A stretch of DNA of 64,000 nucleotides from Atherix ibis (GCA_958298945.1 OY282605.1:29800811-29864810), one strand, 5' to 3'; numbered from the stretch's first letter, positions 47,721 through 59,935 are shown. Translations and numbers: made by a program. The notes: generated by a model from the sequence alone, not told the origin.

Positions 47721-49619
47721 TTTTTATCGTGTTCTAAAAATCTGCTTGTTATCAAAAATATTCTATAATTTTAAAAATATTCTAGAATTTTAATAACATA
47801 TAAAATATTCATTAAGTTATTGTTTTTTTTTATAGAAAAAATGATTTTATTTTATTAAAATTTAAAAAATTTAATGGTGAAATTGAAGCATTGATAATTT
47901 TAATGTATACGTGTACCATAAAGTCGAAATAGAAAGGTATTTTTAAGATGCTCTGAATATTTATTTTTAAAATCTACTACGAATTATACATATTTTTTCT
48001 ACTACATACTCACAAATTTATGTTACGAAAGTTGGATTGTATAGACACCGAAAATAAAAACTTTTTGGACTATCTGCATATCAGTTGCTTAACTATTAAA
48101 TCCGGTTATTGCCCAGACATGAATAAATTTACCTGCCATAAATTAATTTGAAAAAAAAAATTATTTTGTTTACGTGTCGCAATAATCGAAAGGTTTAAAT
48201 TTGGAGCTCAGAAAATTTTATCTAATATTCTAATTTAAAACCAAAAATGAATATTTTTTTTTAAGTATTCTCGACCATGTATCTGTTTGTATTTTGTTAT
48301 GCGCAAGTACCAAGCAAAGACCTTATTCTTACAGACATAAACAATTAATAAGATTTAAAAAAAAAGTTGTCTTTTTTCTATTTAATTTACATATAAAAAA
48401 CAAACAAAATCTCCTATTTTCAAGTCATTTTGAACTCTCTTTCAATAATGTTTCCAAATAATACCATAAAGGTTTAATAAAGGCCAAAAACATAATGTTT
48501 TTAATGATAATCACATTGGGAATATTGATTAATTATCATTTTTAATCAGAGAATATAATATAAGATATTTTCCGATAGGAATCGAATTAATTATCAAATC
48601 ATAACTTCTCATCTAAGAGAACAAAAAACTACTTAGGCGAAAATTATTTTATTGATTATAATTAATCAAAAAGATATCAGTATAATTTTTTTTTTCTTTT
48701 TTATTGATTTTTGTTTGTTTGTTTATATGTCAAAGTATTTATGTATGGTTTATTTTCTGGTCATTCACATTTAAGATGCCAGTGAAGGTTGTCTGAAAAA
48801 TAATCGTTTTTGTGCTTCCAAATGTTATATACCTTTATAAATGTATTTATTAATTTATTTCAATATTATAATTTTACCATTGGAAAATAAAATAATTATC
48901 GCAAATTATAAATGTACGAAAAATATTTGCTCACATTATGATTGATTATAAATTATTAAGAAAGACTTCTTCTCAGCATTTACTTTATCGCCTACGCTAA
49001 ACGATTTACCATATATAAAAAAAATCTATTTTTAACCATAAGATTTTTATCAATCAGAAAATTAATTTCAAAATGTAAATAATAGCATAAAAGAAAAATG
49101 CGTAGACTTTTAGAAGAATTCTATTTTTAAATTGTCAGACAATTCGTTTATCTTATTATGTTTATTATGCCATAATATAAAAATATTGATAGAAAGTAAT
49201 AATTATTATTTAAAATTATTTGTATCTATATCATAAAAAATATTGTCATCTATTTATAATAAATGTAAATTTTACTTAAAAAAAAAGATCGATTGATGTA
49301 TCAGTATTCGTTTATAGTCAGATATTCCATGTTTCATCTAATTTTTGTTGCGAATATTCAATTAAATTTATTTTATATGCTTATTAAATATTCAAAAACA
49401 AACTGTACCTAAATTTTTTTAAGGTGTTTGTGGTATTATCATTATATTTCTTAAACTCGTATGTACATTTAAAAAATATTTTCATTTCCATCAATTAATT
49501 TTGTTTTATAAAACCGCACCTGTGCACATAGAAAACTTTTAACATTTATGTAGGTAGAATTTTTGTTATTTATCAGAATTCGGAAAATGGCTGAAACCGA
49601 TTTGAATTTTACGAGTACG
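47721..49619. other. Unassigned, intronic
   Basis: A/T-rich, no open frame of interest, no element ends recognised. Confidence 0.5.
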
Positions 49620-50395
49620 AGTATGTAAGAGGCTTTTCAATAGGTACGTTCAATCTTTGACTGCTTCGTACTTTGACGTTTCAAATGAAAGCGCTGTCAT
49701 TCTTATACACTTGCATTTTTATGTAGCCACTATTTAATCGTATAGAACTACACTATTTAACAGCACGTTGAGATATTGATAATTTATTATCAAGAGCTGA
49801 GTGGAAGTCGATTTTTGGCTGAATAGCTACGTTAACAAGTAAAATTATAAGATCTACGACGACAAGCAACCACAATAATTCCAGGAACTTTCTTTGCGTC
49901 CCGAAAACTTTTTTTGCATCCAGAAAACTTTTTTTGCATCCAGAAAATTGTTTGTCTGGTGTGGATTTTGGTCGAACTTTAACAATATCTAATTCCAACA
50001 GTACGGTGCGACTTGTCACACAGCAGTTGAAGCAAGCGCTTTATTACAGCTAAAGTTTTCACGTCGCGTTACTTCGAGAAATGCTGATGTATCAGCTGGC
50101 TACCAAAATAGTGCGATTTAACGCCGTTAGACTTTTTTCTATGGGGTTACATTAAATCAATAGTCTATGCAAATAAACCGACAATATTTTTCGAGCTGGA
50201 GAACAACATTATTCAAGCCACCGGCGAGATTCACCTGGTTTTTTGCGAAAAAGTCATTCAAAATCAGCCCACTCGGATAACATCCAGCAAAAGAAGCCGC
50301 AGAGTCCATTTGAATGATATTATTTTTCGAATTTACTTTAATTTGCAATAAAGATACTTGCTGTAGCATTTTAACGTCCCTAATTCAAATAATGT
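49620..50395 (+). mobile_element. Tc1/mariner-superfamily remnant with an internal 20-bp triplication
   Basis: The + strand gives SGxFWLNSYVNK (first Asp region decayed), FxxYGATCHTAVEAS (second Asp block), SRRVTSRNADVSAGYQNSAI (normally NWPPRSCDLTPL), FFYGVT (normally FFLWGYV), then the C-terminus NQPTRITSSKRSRRVHLNDIIF (normally N..RxxxCRxxxGGHLxDIIF). The region after the first Asp carries a 20-bp tandem triplication (49891-49950). The type is the insect DUF4817-like group. Confidence 0.72.
49891..49950 (+). repeat. 20-bp tandem repeat, three units, inside a transposase remnant
   Basis: Unit TTTTTGCATCCAGAAAACTT three times with few changes (first unit TCTTTGCGTCCCGAAAACTT). The unit corresponds to the HPQK-type stretch after WGSENP in transposases of this group. 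Confidence 0.85.
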
Positions 50396-52470
50396 ATATA
50401 TGTACATAAATAATTTTCTTAAACAAAAGTCAATTTCAGTGAAAATATTGGTAACTAAATAAAATTTTAAATATACGAAAATTTGTACAAAAAGTATTTA
50501 TTTCACTTTTTACTGACGCGTGCAGAATTTGATGTCTTAATTCATCCAGATAATAAAACATTATCCTATGAAGTTATGTGACTTTAAAAAAGACTCACTT
50601 TCGCTTCAATCCTTCCTTTTCATACAAGACTTAATTGACAATGGATAATATCCTTTTCCAAGTTTATTCAAGAAATGTAGTGGAAAAATCTATCATCAAT
50701 TTTGTTCAACAATTTTCTGTAATACAGGAGTGAGAATAATCATATTATCGTACGACCGCAAAAACGTGCATTTCAATGAATATACCCACAATGGCTTACG
50801 AGTCGAAACGGAACTTGCTATTCTAGCAGACCAAATTTGACTGCATGTTTTCGACTAACGAAAGAGAGAATGTCGATTGCGTCAGACGTGCGCACCACCA
50901 CCACCAGATGGCAATTCTTATAGCGCTCAGCTTTTTTCTCACGGACGACGACGCTATGTACGCGCGTACTGCAGATACTCGTGTATCTAGCGGTAGCCGT
51001 TATACTTTTACTATTTCAAGCGCATGTCTCCGACCGGCTAGTGAGTGATGCGTGCAAGTATGATGCAATCAACTTTTGTATATTATCATTAACCACGTGG
51101 TCGCCGAACTCATTGAGGCGATATGTGACTTTTCGCTAAAAGTAAATTTTCAGGTTTGGTACACCTTGCAAAAAAAGGAATTCTGTTAAATACCAGAAGG
51201 AGAAATACAATAAACGACGAAAAGAGAAATTCGCAAACAAGAGAGCGAATGTTTTTCTCAATTTTATGCAGATTTTTTTAGATAAGAAGAGAAATCCAAA
51301 ACCTCACATTGCTCTCAACTTGCAGAGTTTTGAACCGAGCTATGAACTTTTCGACAGCAAGAAAAACACATTAAATACAGTCGTCGATTTTATTAATTGC
51401 CCACCTGAGTATGCGCCCTGTTCGTATCTTCTTTTAGATTTCAATTAGAAAAGAAGAAAATCTTTCTAATCCACCTAGAAAGGTTACCATTTGCCTGAGG
51501 TGAAAAGAATTTCTCTTGAATTATTTTTTTTTTAAATAACAACACACACATATACTTATTTTCCTACCCATAAGCGAAAGCAATTTCAGAATAGCAAAAT
51601 TACTAAAAAAAAAATCGATAATACCCACACTGACAAATACTCTATACTCTTCCGATTAATTATATTGCGAACGGATGGGGATGGCATATTAAGCTTGTGT
51701 ATTTTTATAAAAACTTTAAGTATGTCCTTTCTCGCTTGTGCTTCACAAAAGCCATAGTTCATTGTCTGACTAAAAGTGATGATGGACTGCACACATTGTT
51801 CGTTTTGGAAAAATCTTTTCAAAAATATCACAATGCAAATTAAGCATTTTGCTCACTCGACTGAATACTCGTAGTATCTTTACCATCATTCAGATGTTGA
51901 TTCGTGTACGTCACTGGTGGATATAGTTGACGTAGTCGGCGCCAAAGGTAAAATATCGATTTTAACCATCCTTATTGGAATTACAACGGAATTCGAAAAG
52001 GATGAAATGGCATACCGGCTCCTGTTGAATGTATTTATAATCCTTATAATTGCATATATGCTCTCTTTCGTTCCCTTATTATACTCATTCGCTAGAATGG
52101 GCTTATTCCGTTCATTAACGTTTTAACTTTCAAACTCGTAATTGGGTATCGTATACTCGTAATTGTAACAATCCCTCTCTTCATAATTGCTTCTCTCTCT
52201 CTTGTATTTGTTATACTGGTACACAAGAAGGGCTAAATGATTATAGTAACATAAAGCAGTTGAGACGTCTTCTTTTTTTACAGCAATTATTTATAAATCA
52301 AAGTATTTTATTTCTATACGTGTATAACACAAAAGGAATTATATTAAAAATTTATCAAAGATAGTCTTAAGAGAGATTTCAAGATGCGCATATACAAAGT
52401 TAGGAATTGTAAGGTTGAAACTTAAAATACGAATATGAATGAGTTTTTGAATTCTTGAAAAATATACAAT
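50396..52470. other. Unassigned, intronic
   Basis: It includes a G/C-richer island at 50840-51060 whose open frame (50845-51048) matches nothing. Open frames at 51266-51448 (PEYAPCSYLLLDFN faintly recalls a mariner third-Asp block) and 51917-52126 (hydrophobic, with no matched domain) also lie here. I cannot assign any. Confidence 0.4.
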
Positions 52471-52478
52471 AAATATGT

Positions 52479-53775
52479 AACGGGTAATATTTGAAGTGTT
52501 TGGTTTTCAAATTTCCAAAAAAAAAACCAGACAAATTGCAAAAGTGTATGAGATTTTTATTTAAATCGATAAATCGATGCTTGCCGTTTACTTTTTAAAG
52601 ATTTTTTCATGCGACTACGTTTTATATGATCCATGCGAGAGAAGGTCCAATTTTGAATCAATTTTTCGAGCATCTCGGCTGGTATCTCACCAATAACACC
52701 TGTAATGATGTTTTCCAAGGCTGCAAGTGATAATAGTTTATCGGCATAGACGAGTAACTTCACGTAGACCCATAAAAAATAGTCTAGATAATACGTAGAC
52801 CCATAAAAAAAATAGATGCGTCAAATCGCACGACCTAGACGGCCAACTCACCGGTCCGAAACGTGAGACAATTGCTCGACGTACTCATCTCTCAATATGT
52901 CAATTATTTCACGTGCTGTGTGGCATGTACCGCCGTCTTGTTGAAACCACATGTCGACCAGATGCTGCAGTTCTTGCATTTTTGGCAAAAAAGGTTCAAA
53001 ATCATCGAGTGATAGCGGGCGCCATTGACGGTAATGAAGCGGCCGGCGTCATCTTTAAAGAATCTTTAAAGGACCGATGATAAACTGTACCAAACAGTCC
53101 ATTTTTTTGGGTGCAATGGAAGTTCTTGTAGTGCCTGTTGTTGTTCATGAGACCAAATGCGGCAATTTTGCTTATTCATATACCCATTCACTCAGAAATT
53201 AGCTTCGTCGCTGAACCCAATTTTTTGGTAAAAAACGATTTTCCTCAAATTATTGTCAGACCCCACTCACCGAAAATTCGACATTTTGGTAGAGTATTCG
53301 ACTCCAGTTCTTGTACGAGCTGTATTTTATACGCTTTTAGACCAAAATCCTTGCGTAAACTCTTCCACATAGTCGAGTAACACAATCCCACTTCCTGTGA
53401 ACGGTGACGGATGGATAAATCGGAGTCTTTACCAACACTGGGCGTTACGGGAGCAATATTTTCCTCTAGATGCAGTCTACGCACACGAGTAAGTAGTTTG
53501 ATGTCCTATAGCGTAAAATTGCTGCGAAATTTTGCGACTATGGCTTGAATTGGTTGCTCAGTAGGTCGATTATGACGACACCTTGTTCACAGAGCACGCA
53601 TTTTCATAATAAAATTCAATATTTAGAAAATGTTGTTCGTGTATAAGTCTTTGCATAATAAAATGGCAATGCTAACTTAACACTTTTAATTTTGACACAT
53701 ATCACATTTCAAACGTGATCTGTCAAAAATAAATATATAGAAAAACAAACCGCAAAAAATCACCCAACATATGTA
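52479..53775 (-). mobile_element. Tc1/mariner-superfamily element, near full length, dead
   Basis: The left end ACGGGTAATATTTGAAGTGTTTGGTTTTC (from 52482) matches the complement of the right end TTGGGTGATTTTTTGCGGTTTG (to about 53770) over the inverted ends. On the minus strand the transposase runs from near 53605 (MKMRALCEQGV) through RRLHLEENIAPVTPSVGK and SIRHRSQEVGLCYSTMWKSL (helix-turn-helix, 53484-53245). The first Asp region follows in another frame (GSATKLISE...GI...KIAAFG), then DAGGTCHT-like sequence. It ends ADKLLSLAALENIITGVIGEIPAEMLEKLIQNW and MDHIKRSRMKKSL (52763-52557). Many stops and shifts. A short direct duplication (CACGTAGACCCATAAAAAA) lies at 52761-52809. Confidence 0.78.
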
Positions 53776-53800
53776 TGTATTGCTCAATGTCTTTACATAT

Positions 53801-55075
53801 TGGGTGTGGAAATAAGTGCTTGCCCTTTTCTACATGATGTCGCTAGTGGTAGTTGATTTGTCAACATTTATCCCGACAAAGCAGTATTTTCGTGAAGTTC
53901 TACTTCATGAGTATGTTTTTCGGAAAAGTGATGCGGAAAGGTATAATTTGCTAATTGAAATTTACGGTGATTGGCTTCCATCTAATGGAACATGTAAAAA
54001 CTAGTTTCGGCGATTTCAATACAGTGTTTTGGACGTGAGTAACAAAAAAAAACGCGAAGGTGCACCGACAAAATTTAAAGGCGCAGAACTATTCGAATTA
54101 CTTTATGAAGAACCAACTCAAACTGCGTTAAATGTTGATTGATCTACTGTCGGAAAGTGTTTCCATGCAATGGGAATAGTCCAAAAAATTGAGTTCCATA
54201 TCAACTGAAGGAGTGAGACATAGAGAGACGTAAGGTCCCGTGCGGGATGCTACTCGGGCGACAGAAAAGAAAGGTTTTTGATCACATTGTTACTTGCGAT
54301 GAAAAATTGATTTTTTACGACATCCCTGAACGCCTGTCCGTAAAATTCAAGGTTCACAGGTGCTTTCTGTCGGGTGGGATCAGAGGAGTGCTACTCCCGA
54401 AACCGTCGAAAACTATCACTAAAGATCATTATCGACTGGAATGGAAGCACATACATGATCAACTGATTCTGCTATACAATAACGTCAGACCCCATATTGC
54501 AAGAGCGTTTCAGAAATACTTAGAAGGAGTGAAATGGGAAATTTTGCCCCACCCGCCAGAATAGGACGATAGACATGACAAGCTGATTCTGCTACACGAC
54601 AACGGTAGGCACGACATTGCAAAACGGGCGGAATGGGACAAGAGACATGACAAGCTGATTCTGCTACAAGACAACGCCAGGTCACACGTTCCAAAACCAG
54701 TCCAGAAATACTTGGAAGATGTTATATTGGAAATCTTGCCCGATCTGTTAGTATTGCTCGATAGACATGAGAAGTTGATTCTGCTACACGACAACTTCAG
54801 GCACACAGTTGTAAAACTGATCCGGAAATACTTGGAAGAAGTGACATAGGAAATCTTGCCTGGGCGATAGACATGATAAGCTGATTCTGCTACACGACAA
54901 TGGTAGGCGCCAGTTGGAAAACGTGCGGAATCGGACAAGAGACAATACAATCTGAATCTTCTATAAAACAAAGCCAGGCCCCACGTTGTAAACCTTTTCA
55001 GAAATGCTTGGAAGTAGTGAAATGGGAAATTGGGACCCACGGCCGCACTCGCCCTATTTGTCTGATATTGGTCCA
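53801..55075 (+). mobile_element. Mariner, plus strand, with a tandemly amplified catalytic segment
   Basis: Left end TGGGTGTGGAAATAAGTGCT (53801) is a mariner-like terminal repeat. The transposase starts at the ATG at 53834 (MSLVVVDLSTFIPTKQYF). N-terminal residues KSDAERYNLLIEIYGDWLPS, FRRF and a second HTH (DPTQT...STVGKCFHAMGIVQKI) follow in broken frames, then RQKRKVFDHIVTCDEKLIFYD (first Asp, 54247-54564 frame). The second Asp block LILLYNN has Asp changed to Asn and is followed by a tandem array (54457-55060). Beyond the array only a decayed third-Asp block is visible and no right end was found. Confidence 0.78.
54457..55060 (+). repeat. Tandem array of a transposase second-Asp segment, 6 units
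   Basis: Units begin (GAY-AAGCTGATTCTGCTA type) at 54457, 54577, 54649, 54769, 54875 and 54947, so the steps are 120, 72, 120, 106 and 72 bp. Each restates the LILLHDN(A)RxH motif. The two 72-bp units (54577 and 54875) share a CGGAATGGGACAAGAGACA-type end and lack the QKYLEEVxWEILP part, so long and short units alternate. Substitutions are scattered, so the array is old. Minus-strand open frames here (55076-54510) are repeats read backwards, not a gene. Confidence 0.85.
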
Positions 55076-55282
55076 CAAATTAACATTTCTTCCGGTCCGT
55101 GTAGTTGGCCCTTTCCGGGGAGCGGTTTTCTTTTCATGCAAGCATCAAAAAATCTCTTTTTTTTTGTAAAAATAATAAAAATACTTCCGTCGATATATCC
55201 ATTCATTGCCCAAAAGATGGGATAAAGTTGTCGCTTCCAATGGAGCCTTTACAAAAAATTGCATACAATTCGTACAGTGTAA
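55076..55282. other. Unassigned spacer
   Basis: Short open frames only; nothing recognised. Confidence 0.4.
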
Positions 55283-55590
55283 GAAGTTATCCATTTTGCG
55301 GTTTGGTATAGCCTTGTCATTAGACAGTTATTAATATATATATCATAAAAGACAAAATTTATCTAAAATGTGCAAAAAGGACATTAAAAATTACCTCAAA
55401 AAATCGAGTATTGGAAGAATTATATGGCATGGCAACCATTTGAATGATATTATATTTTATGTATTGTATAATGGCAATATTTAAGTAATACAGCAGTATA
55501 ATAAAAATTTACCACATCCGATTTTTTAGTATATTTTATTAAACTTTACTTTTCGGGCTACAAATTGGATAACATTGCATTTACCCATTT
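55283..55590 (+). mobile_element. Family A miniature copy (deletion derivative)
   Basis: The left end TTATCCATTTTGCGGTTTGG (55288) and GTCATTAGACAG stretch are followed, within 100 bp, by the family's 3' part (GTGCAAAAAGG, ATTACCTCAAAAAATCGAGT, ATAATGGCAATATTTAAGTAATA) and the right end AAATTGGATAACATTG (55563). It is about 300 bp, a MITE-like form with no coding sequence left. Confidence 0.82.
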
Positions 55591-57631
55591 CGTATTTTTC
55601 CTTGGAAATATTTTTATAATAAACACAGCATCTTTTCTATGTATTATGTTTAGGTTCTTTATTTTCTTTTAAAATATATGTCCTTTTGGATAAAGTAGGA
55701 GGATGAAAGCATTTTTGGGTTGCATTTTAGTTATTTCAAAACGAATTACGATTTATTCTTTGAATATTATTGTATAATGCCTATTTTTTTATTTTTTTTT
55801 TATTATATATTGTATATAAAGAGCATTTACTTTTACTATAGCAGTAATTAAATAAAAGATATAATGTTTTGTACCAAATGATGATGCGTCTCAAAGTACA
55901 GTGAGTATGTCCACATTTATGAACGATTTACCTTTATTGAAATCCATAACCGTCTGTGGATTACATAACTCTATTCCATTAAGTACAACTTGACCCATTT
56001 AGTTAATACTTCTCTCTTGGCCTTCCACTCAGGTGCGATTATTTTATGCAAATTTTCTTGAGTAACCGTTTTCTCTTCCTAAATTTTTACCTTTATTACT
56101 TCTCTCGGATTATTTTTGCAATTAGAACGTATTATCCCGACCAAATGCGTTTTCCGGTAGATCAATAATTTAGACAACCGGTATACCTATTAGTACTGTC
56201 CAAAACATTATCATGTATCATCAGGACCATTATAACTTTTCCAAAACCCGATATTCCATCGACTCTTTCTTTGACGGTGTAAACTTTTATTATTATTAAA
56301 TGTTTTATATATGTTAATTTTAATGTATAAACTGAAATATATACTAAACTTTAAGCTGAAATATACTAAATATAAATGTATGTGTATATGCTACATATAT
56401 GGACTTGTAGCTGTAGAGTTTGTAGCCACAATCATACAAAAAAAAATTGTACGCGGGTGGGCACGCGATTCTTGCAAGGGAAAAGGACCCGTAGACATGT
56501 CAGTTAATGCTATTGAACAAAGAGCAAAACGTACAATAAGTAGATAGAAAAAGGATTCCCATTAATAAAAACCTATTGAAAAATAAAAAGCAAACAAAAA
56601 TTTGGTCCTCCGATGAAAAAGCCTAAAAATGTGTTAAGATAGTCAATTACAGTTCCAGATAAATAGGATTATCTGACGAAATCATAATATTTTTATTATC
56701 TTATACCAAAATGTCATATTCTCCCTCTGTAAAAAAATATTTCTATAATAATATCTAAAAGGAGTTTCATGTTCAGGATTACTTAACGCTTATAAAAACG
56801 TCTAAAAACAGTATAGAAAAAAAAATTTCGAAATATTTTTTAACCTAAATAACTTTTTTAACATGATAAAAATTACGTTTTATATTAAATATGCCGTGTA
56901 TATATACGAACATAAATTCTTTTAATAGCTAGATAAGTAAAAGGTCAAATAAAATAAAAATATGGAATTTCTAGAATTTTTTTATATATATATTTTATTT
57001 AATACTCATTGTAAGGTTGATTATAATTTTTTTTTAGTCAAAATATATTTTCGTATAATAATATCAATCTCACTAAATCTCGGAACTTAAAAAAATACAA
57101 GTATTTATACCTAATTGCAATACTTTCTCTACAAATAGATAACGTATTTTTGTTATCGTTTTTCAGTTGCCTGGGTAATAACTCAACCTGATAAATTTTT
57201 GCCTCTATTTACCTATCACTATTAATAGAGGTTAGTATATCTGTTTATAAATTGAGTAATAAATTGAAAATTTATAACGTAATCAATGAATTGCTTATTA
57301 GATAGAATCAATCATGATTGTTTGTTAAAATCTAAACTAATATGTTATTAAATAATCCGATAGAAGTTGTAAAAAAAGCATATTTTCCTGTACAAGCAAT
57401 TGATGCATTCTACAATAATAATGGACTATTCATTTCATAATTCGAAAAGTACAGTCGTGTCGATTGTTAGCTTTCAAACCAATATGTCACCCAAGGTGCC
57501 ATTTATTTAGTTTGATGTTTGTCATTTTAATTATGAAGTCTGCCACATCTTTTTTGGTCGTTGACCTTTTATAATGTGTAATCTTCCGTTATAGAACAGC
57601 ACCATATTATAGGGAGCTGTAAGCTATTCAA
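55591..57631. other. Unassigned, intronic
   Basis: A/T-rich. The 78-codon frame at 56311-56547 ends in a basic stretch (SVNAIEQRAKRTISR) of unknown kind. No element ends recognised. Confidence 0.45.
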
Positions 57632-57910
57632 ATGACAATTGAAATTACGACCAATATCCCCAGCCAACAGAGTGCTACCATTTTGAGCGACAGCCTTACT
57701 GATCATAAAACATTTAGTGACCCATCGAATGACCTAATATTTAGCGTAATTCGACATAGCCTACTAAACAGTAGGAGTATTGAGCTGCGCTTGGTGGTGT
57801 GGCATATGGAAATTTTGAGCAATAAAAGTGCTGACAAGTTTTCTGCAGAAGCTCTCTGTCAACCAGTGCTCACAGTTATCCCCATTCTGCCTTGCCTACT
57901 AATAGAATGA
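57632..57910 (+). mobile_element. Non-LTR retrotransposon remnant, RNase H-like domain
   Basis: The 92-codon frame carries ATILSDSLTDHKTFSDPSND (normally IFSDSLSxLxALxNP), VIRHSLLNSRSIELRLVVWHMEILSNKSADKFSAEAL (normally WVPGHxGIxGNExADxLAKEA), which is the RNase H domain of some non-LTR elements. The Asp of the SDS block and a terminal Asp are present, but the His-Gly region is altered. It is isolated, with no RT seen nearby. Confidence 0.68.
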
Positions 57911-58019
57911 CAACTAACACCATTAGATATCTGTAGATACATATTCAAAAACCATACCAAAATTCTGGGCACGTAAGCTCTTCAGAATCCGGATTGGACA
58001 TACTGCTCTCACTCATGTA
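57911..58019. other. Short spacer
   Basis: No feature seen. Confidence 0.4.
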
Positions 58020-58518
58020 CGAGGTCTGTTCAAAAAGTATCGCGAAGTTTGAATTTCCGCGGGTTACGTATATTCTATTTTCGATTTTTGTGGCGTTATG
58101 TTGGTACTCATGTCTCTCACTTATGCCGATAAGTTCAGCCATTTTGAATGTTCAGTTAATTTTTGACAGCTGCTTTGCTTGCACGTGTTTTGGCTCATCT
58201 TCGATTTTTGCCTATTCTCAAAAATGGATCAAAGAATCAAATTTTGTGTGAAAAACTTTTTCTTGTTCCCGAAATTGAAGAGCCCTGAATGGACGACGCT
58301 ACGCTACAATTGAGGTGATAAACACGGCATCGTATGAGGAGCTGAACAAGATCACAAAAAATGATTTTTTGAAGTGCTTCGAGGATTGGGAAAAACGTTG
58401 TCATAAGTGTATAATATCTGGTGGAGATTACTTTTAAGGGGACAAAATAGATATTCATGAACAAATAAATAATTTTTGAAAAAACACAAAATTCGCGATA
58501 CTTATTGAACAGACCTCG
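58020..58518 (+). mobile_element. CGAGGTCTG mariner, miniature copy
   Basis: Ends CGAGGTCTGTTCAAAAAGTA and its complement are nearly perfect and flanked by TA (58018-58019 and 58519-58520). At 499 bp it keeps the 5' untranslated region and start (ATGGATCAAAGAATC at about 58223). It then jumps to the C-terminal FFLFPKLKS-like segment, CFEDW and GGDYF at the end. The whole core with the first and second Asp is deleted. It is the most intact-ended copy of the family here. Confidence 0.9.
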
Positions 58519-58529
58519 TATCTTAAAAC

Positions 58530-58680
58530 TCTCACTACTCTACATTATAAACTATAGACCAACCTCGTTTAGATAGCTTCCCACACAAACAATGAAGTCC
58601 CCAAATGCCCTTATGGTCGTGGCGCTATAAAGTGGCCACGCCATATGTCTAAGGGACCCTACATACAAACAAGTGAAACA
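58530..58680 (+). repeat. Unknown repeat, copy 2
   Basis: Shares about 100 bp with 46750-46850; see that entry. It directly follows the miniature mariner. Confidence 0.5.
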
Positions 58681-58699
58681 ATCAATTGAAGTCTCCCGA

Positions 58700-58850
58700 C
58701 AATGAAATACGAATAAGATACGCCGATTGGTCGTTGGAACAACAAGCTTTGGAGGTCATTTCTCGTTTGATGGATACGATAATAAGCCAAATTATCATAA
58801 AGTGGGCTCTGAAAACACACAATGACCAATTTGAGGTAGTATGATTTCGT
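58700..58850 (+). mobile_element. Family A fragment
   Basis: GGAGGTCATTTCTCGTTTGATGGATACGATAATAAGCCAAATTATC (58749-58795) and GTGGGCTCTGAAAACACACAATGACC (58801) correspond to the first catalytic region. The rest to 59000 shows a 36-bp local duplication (AATGTCACCTAACCCAAAAT, 58932 and 58962 approx.). Confidence 0.65.
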
Positions 58851-59104
58851 AGAGCATGTTTTAAGAAATTAAAAGTGGACTTGAAAATGCTATTGAGAGA
58901 TCTTAAAGCTCCAGAATGAAAAAGAAAAGAAATGTCACCTAACCCAAAATTTAAAAAAGTAATGTCACCTAGCCCAAAATTTGGGGCCAGCATATCTCAC
59001 GCAAAGGAAGCTATGTGTTAGACCAGAAAATGTATGTTAATTAATCATATAAATATCAAGAGTTAAATATTTAAAATTTCTCCAAAATGTACCATTGGGC
59101 TCCG

Positions 59105-59935
59105 TGATTGCGGGTTTATCCATTTTCTGGTTTAAATTTGTCATTTTATGTTTTAAATCGCTTAACTACTAAATAATGCGTTAAAGTGATATAAAAAATT
59201 CTACAAAAGTTTTACGCTTTAAAACGAGATTATGGCTGCCAGCGATGAGGCTCACTTCTTGCTGGTTGGATATGTCAATAAGCAAAATTTTCATAAATGG
59301 GGTTCTGAAAATCTACAAAGCAAGCCACTGTATTCACAGAAAAGTGACTCTCATGTATGCATTTTGGTCTAACGGTGTAATTTACCGTTTTTTTTTTTGC
59401 AAATGAAGAAGGAGAGACCGTTATCATTAATTCTGAGTGTTATGGCGGTAAGTTAACCGACTTTCATAGGGCTTGAACTTGCAGATTTTAATCTAGACCA
59501 TTGTGGTTTTAACAAAACGGTGCCACAAACTACATAACACGATATTTACTAGCTATATTGCGTGAAAAGTTCGAAGATTTTATGATGTCAATTGGCCTCC
59601 AAGATCGTGCGATTTGACACTATTAGAATTTTTCTAATAAAGATCTATAAAATATCATGTTAACAAAGAATATACTTAAACTTTGGAGCATCAAAAACCA
59701 CCATACATCAATTCCAAATTACAATTCCAAATGTTCGAAAAAATCATTAGAAATAACTTCAAAATAATTGAGTCCTAGAAGAAAACCTCTACCAGTCATT
59801 CGAATGATGTTATATAAAATATACAATATCAAAATCTAAGCAATATAATTATACAAAAATTTGATCAAAACCTAAATTTTATTTATTTAACTTTACCTTT
59901 TAAAGTGCAATTTGGATAATTCTTTATTTTTAAGA
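59105..59935 (+). mobile_element. Family A copy, best preserved
   Basis: Left end GTTTATCCATTTTCTGGTTT (59108). The first Asp region is GATGAGGCTCACTTCTTGCT (59244), followed by AATAAGCAAAATTTTC and GGGGTTCTGAAAATCTAC. The next part contains GAAGGAGAGACCGTTATCAT and TTCTGAGTGTTATGGCGG, and TTAATCTAGACCATTGTGGT. The second Asp region GGTGCCACAAACTACATAAC lacks its Asp codon (AACGGTGCC). The third block is GATCGTGCGATTTGACACTA. The tail ends with ATTTGGATAATTCTTTA at 59912-59928, the right terminal repeat. It gives the clearest view of the family's layout, but there are frameshifts throughout. Confidence 0.85.

Noticed and set aside
51266..51448. Possible mariner third-Asp block (PEYAPCSYLLLDFN)
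   Set aside because: A single weak resemblance with no neighbouring transposase motifs or ends.
51917..52126. 69-codon hydrophobic open frame, possible membrane-protein exon
   Set aside because: No family recognised and no clear splice sites.
54510..55076. 188-codon minus-strand open frame of repeats
   Set aside because: It is the reverse of the + strand transposase-derived array and has no independent motif.
56311..56547. 78-codon frame ending in a basic stretch
   Set aside because: No domain recognised; composition and length are compatible with chance.
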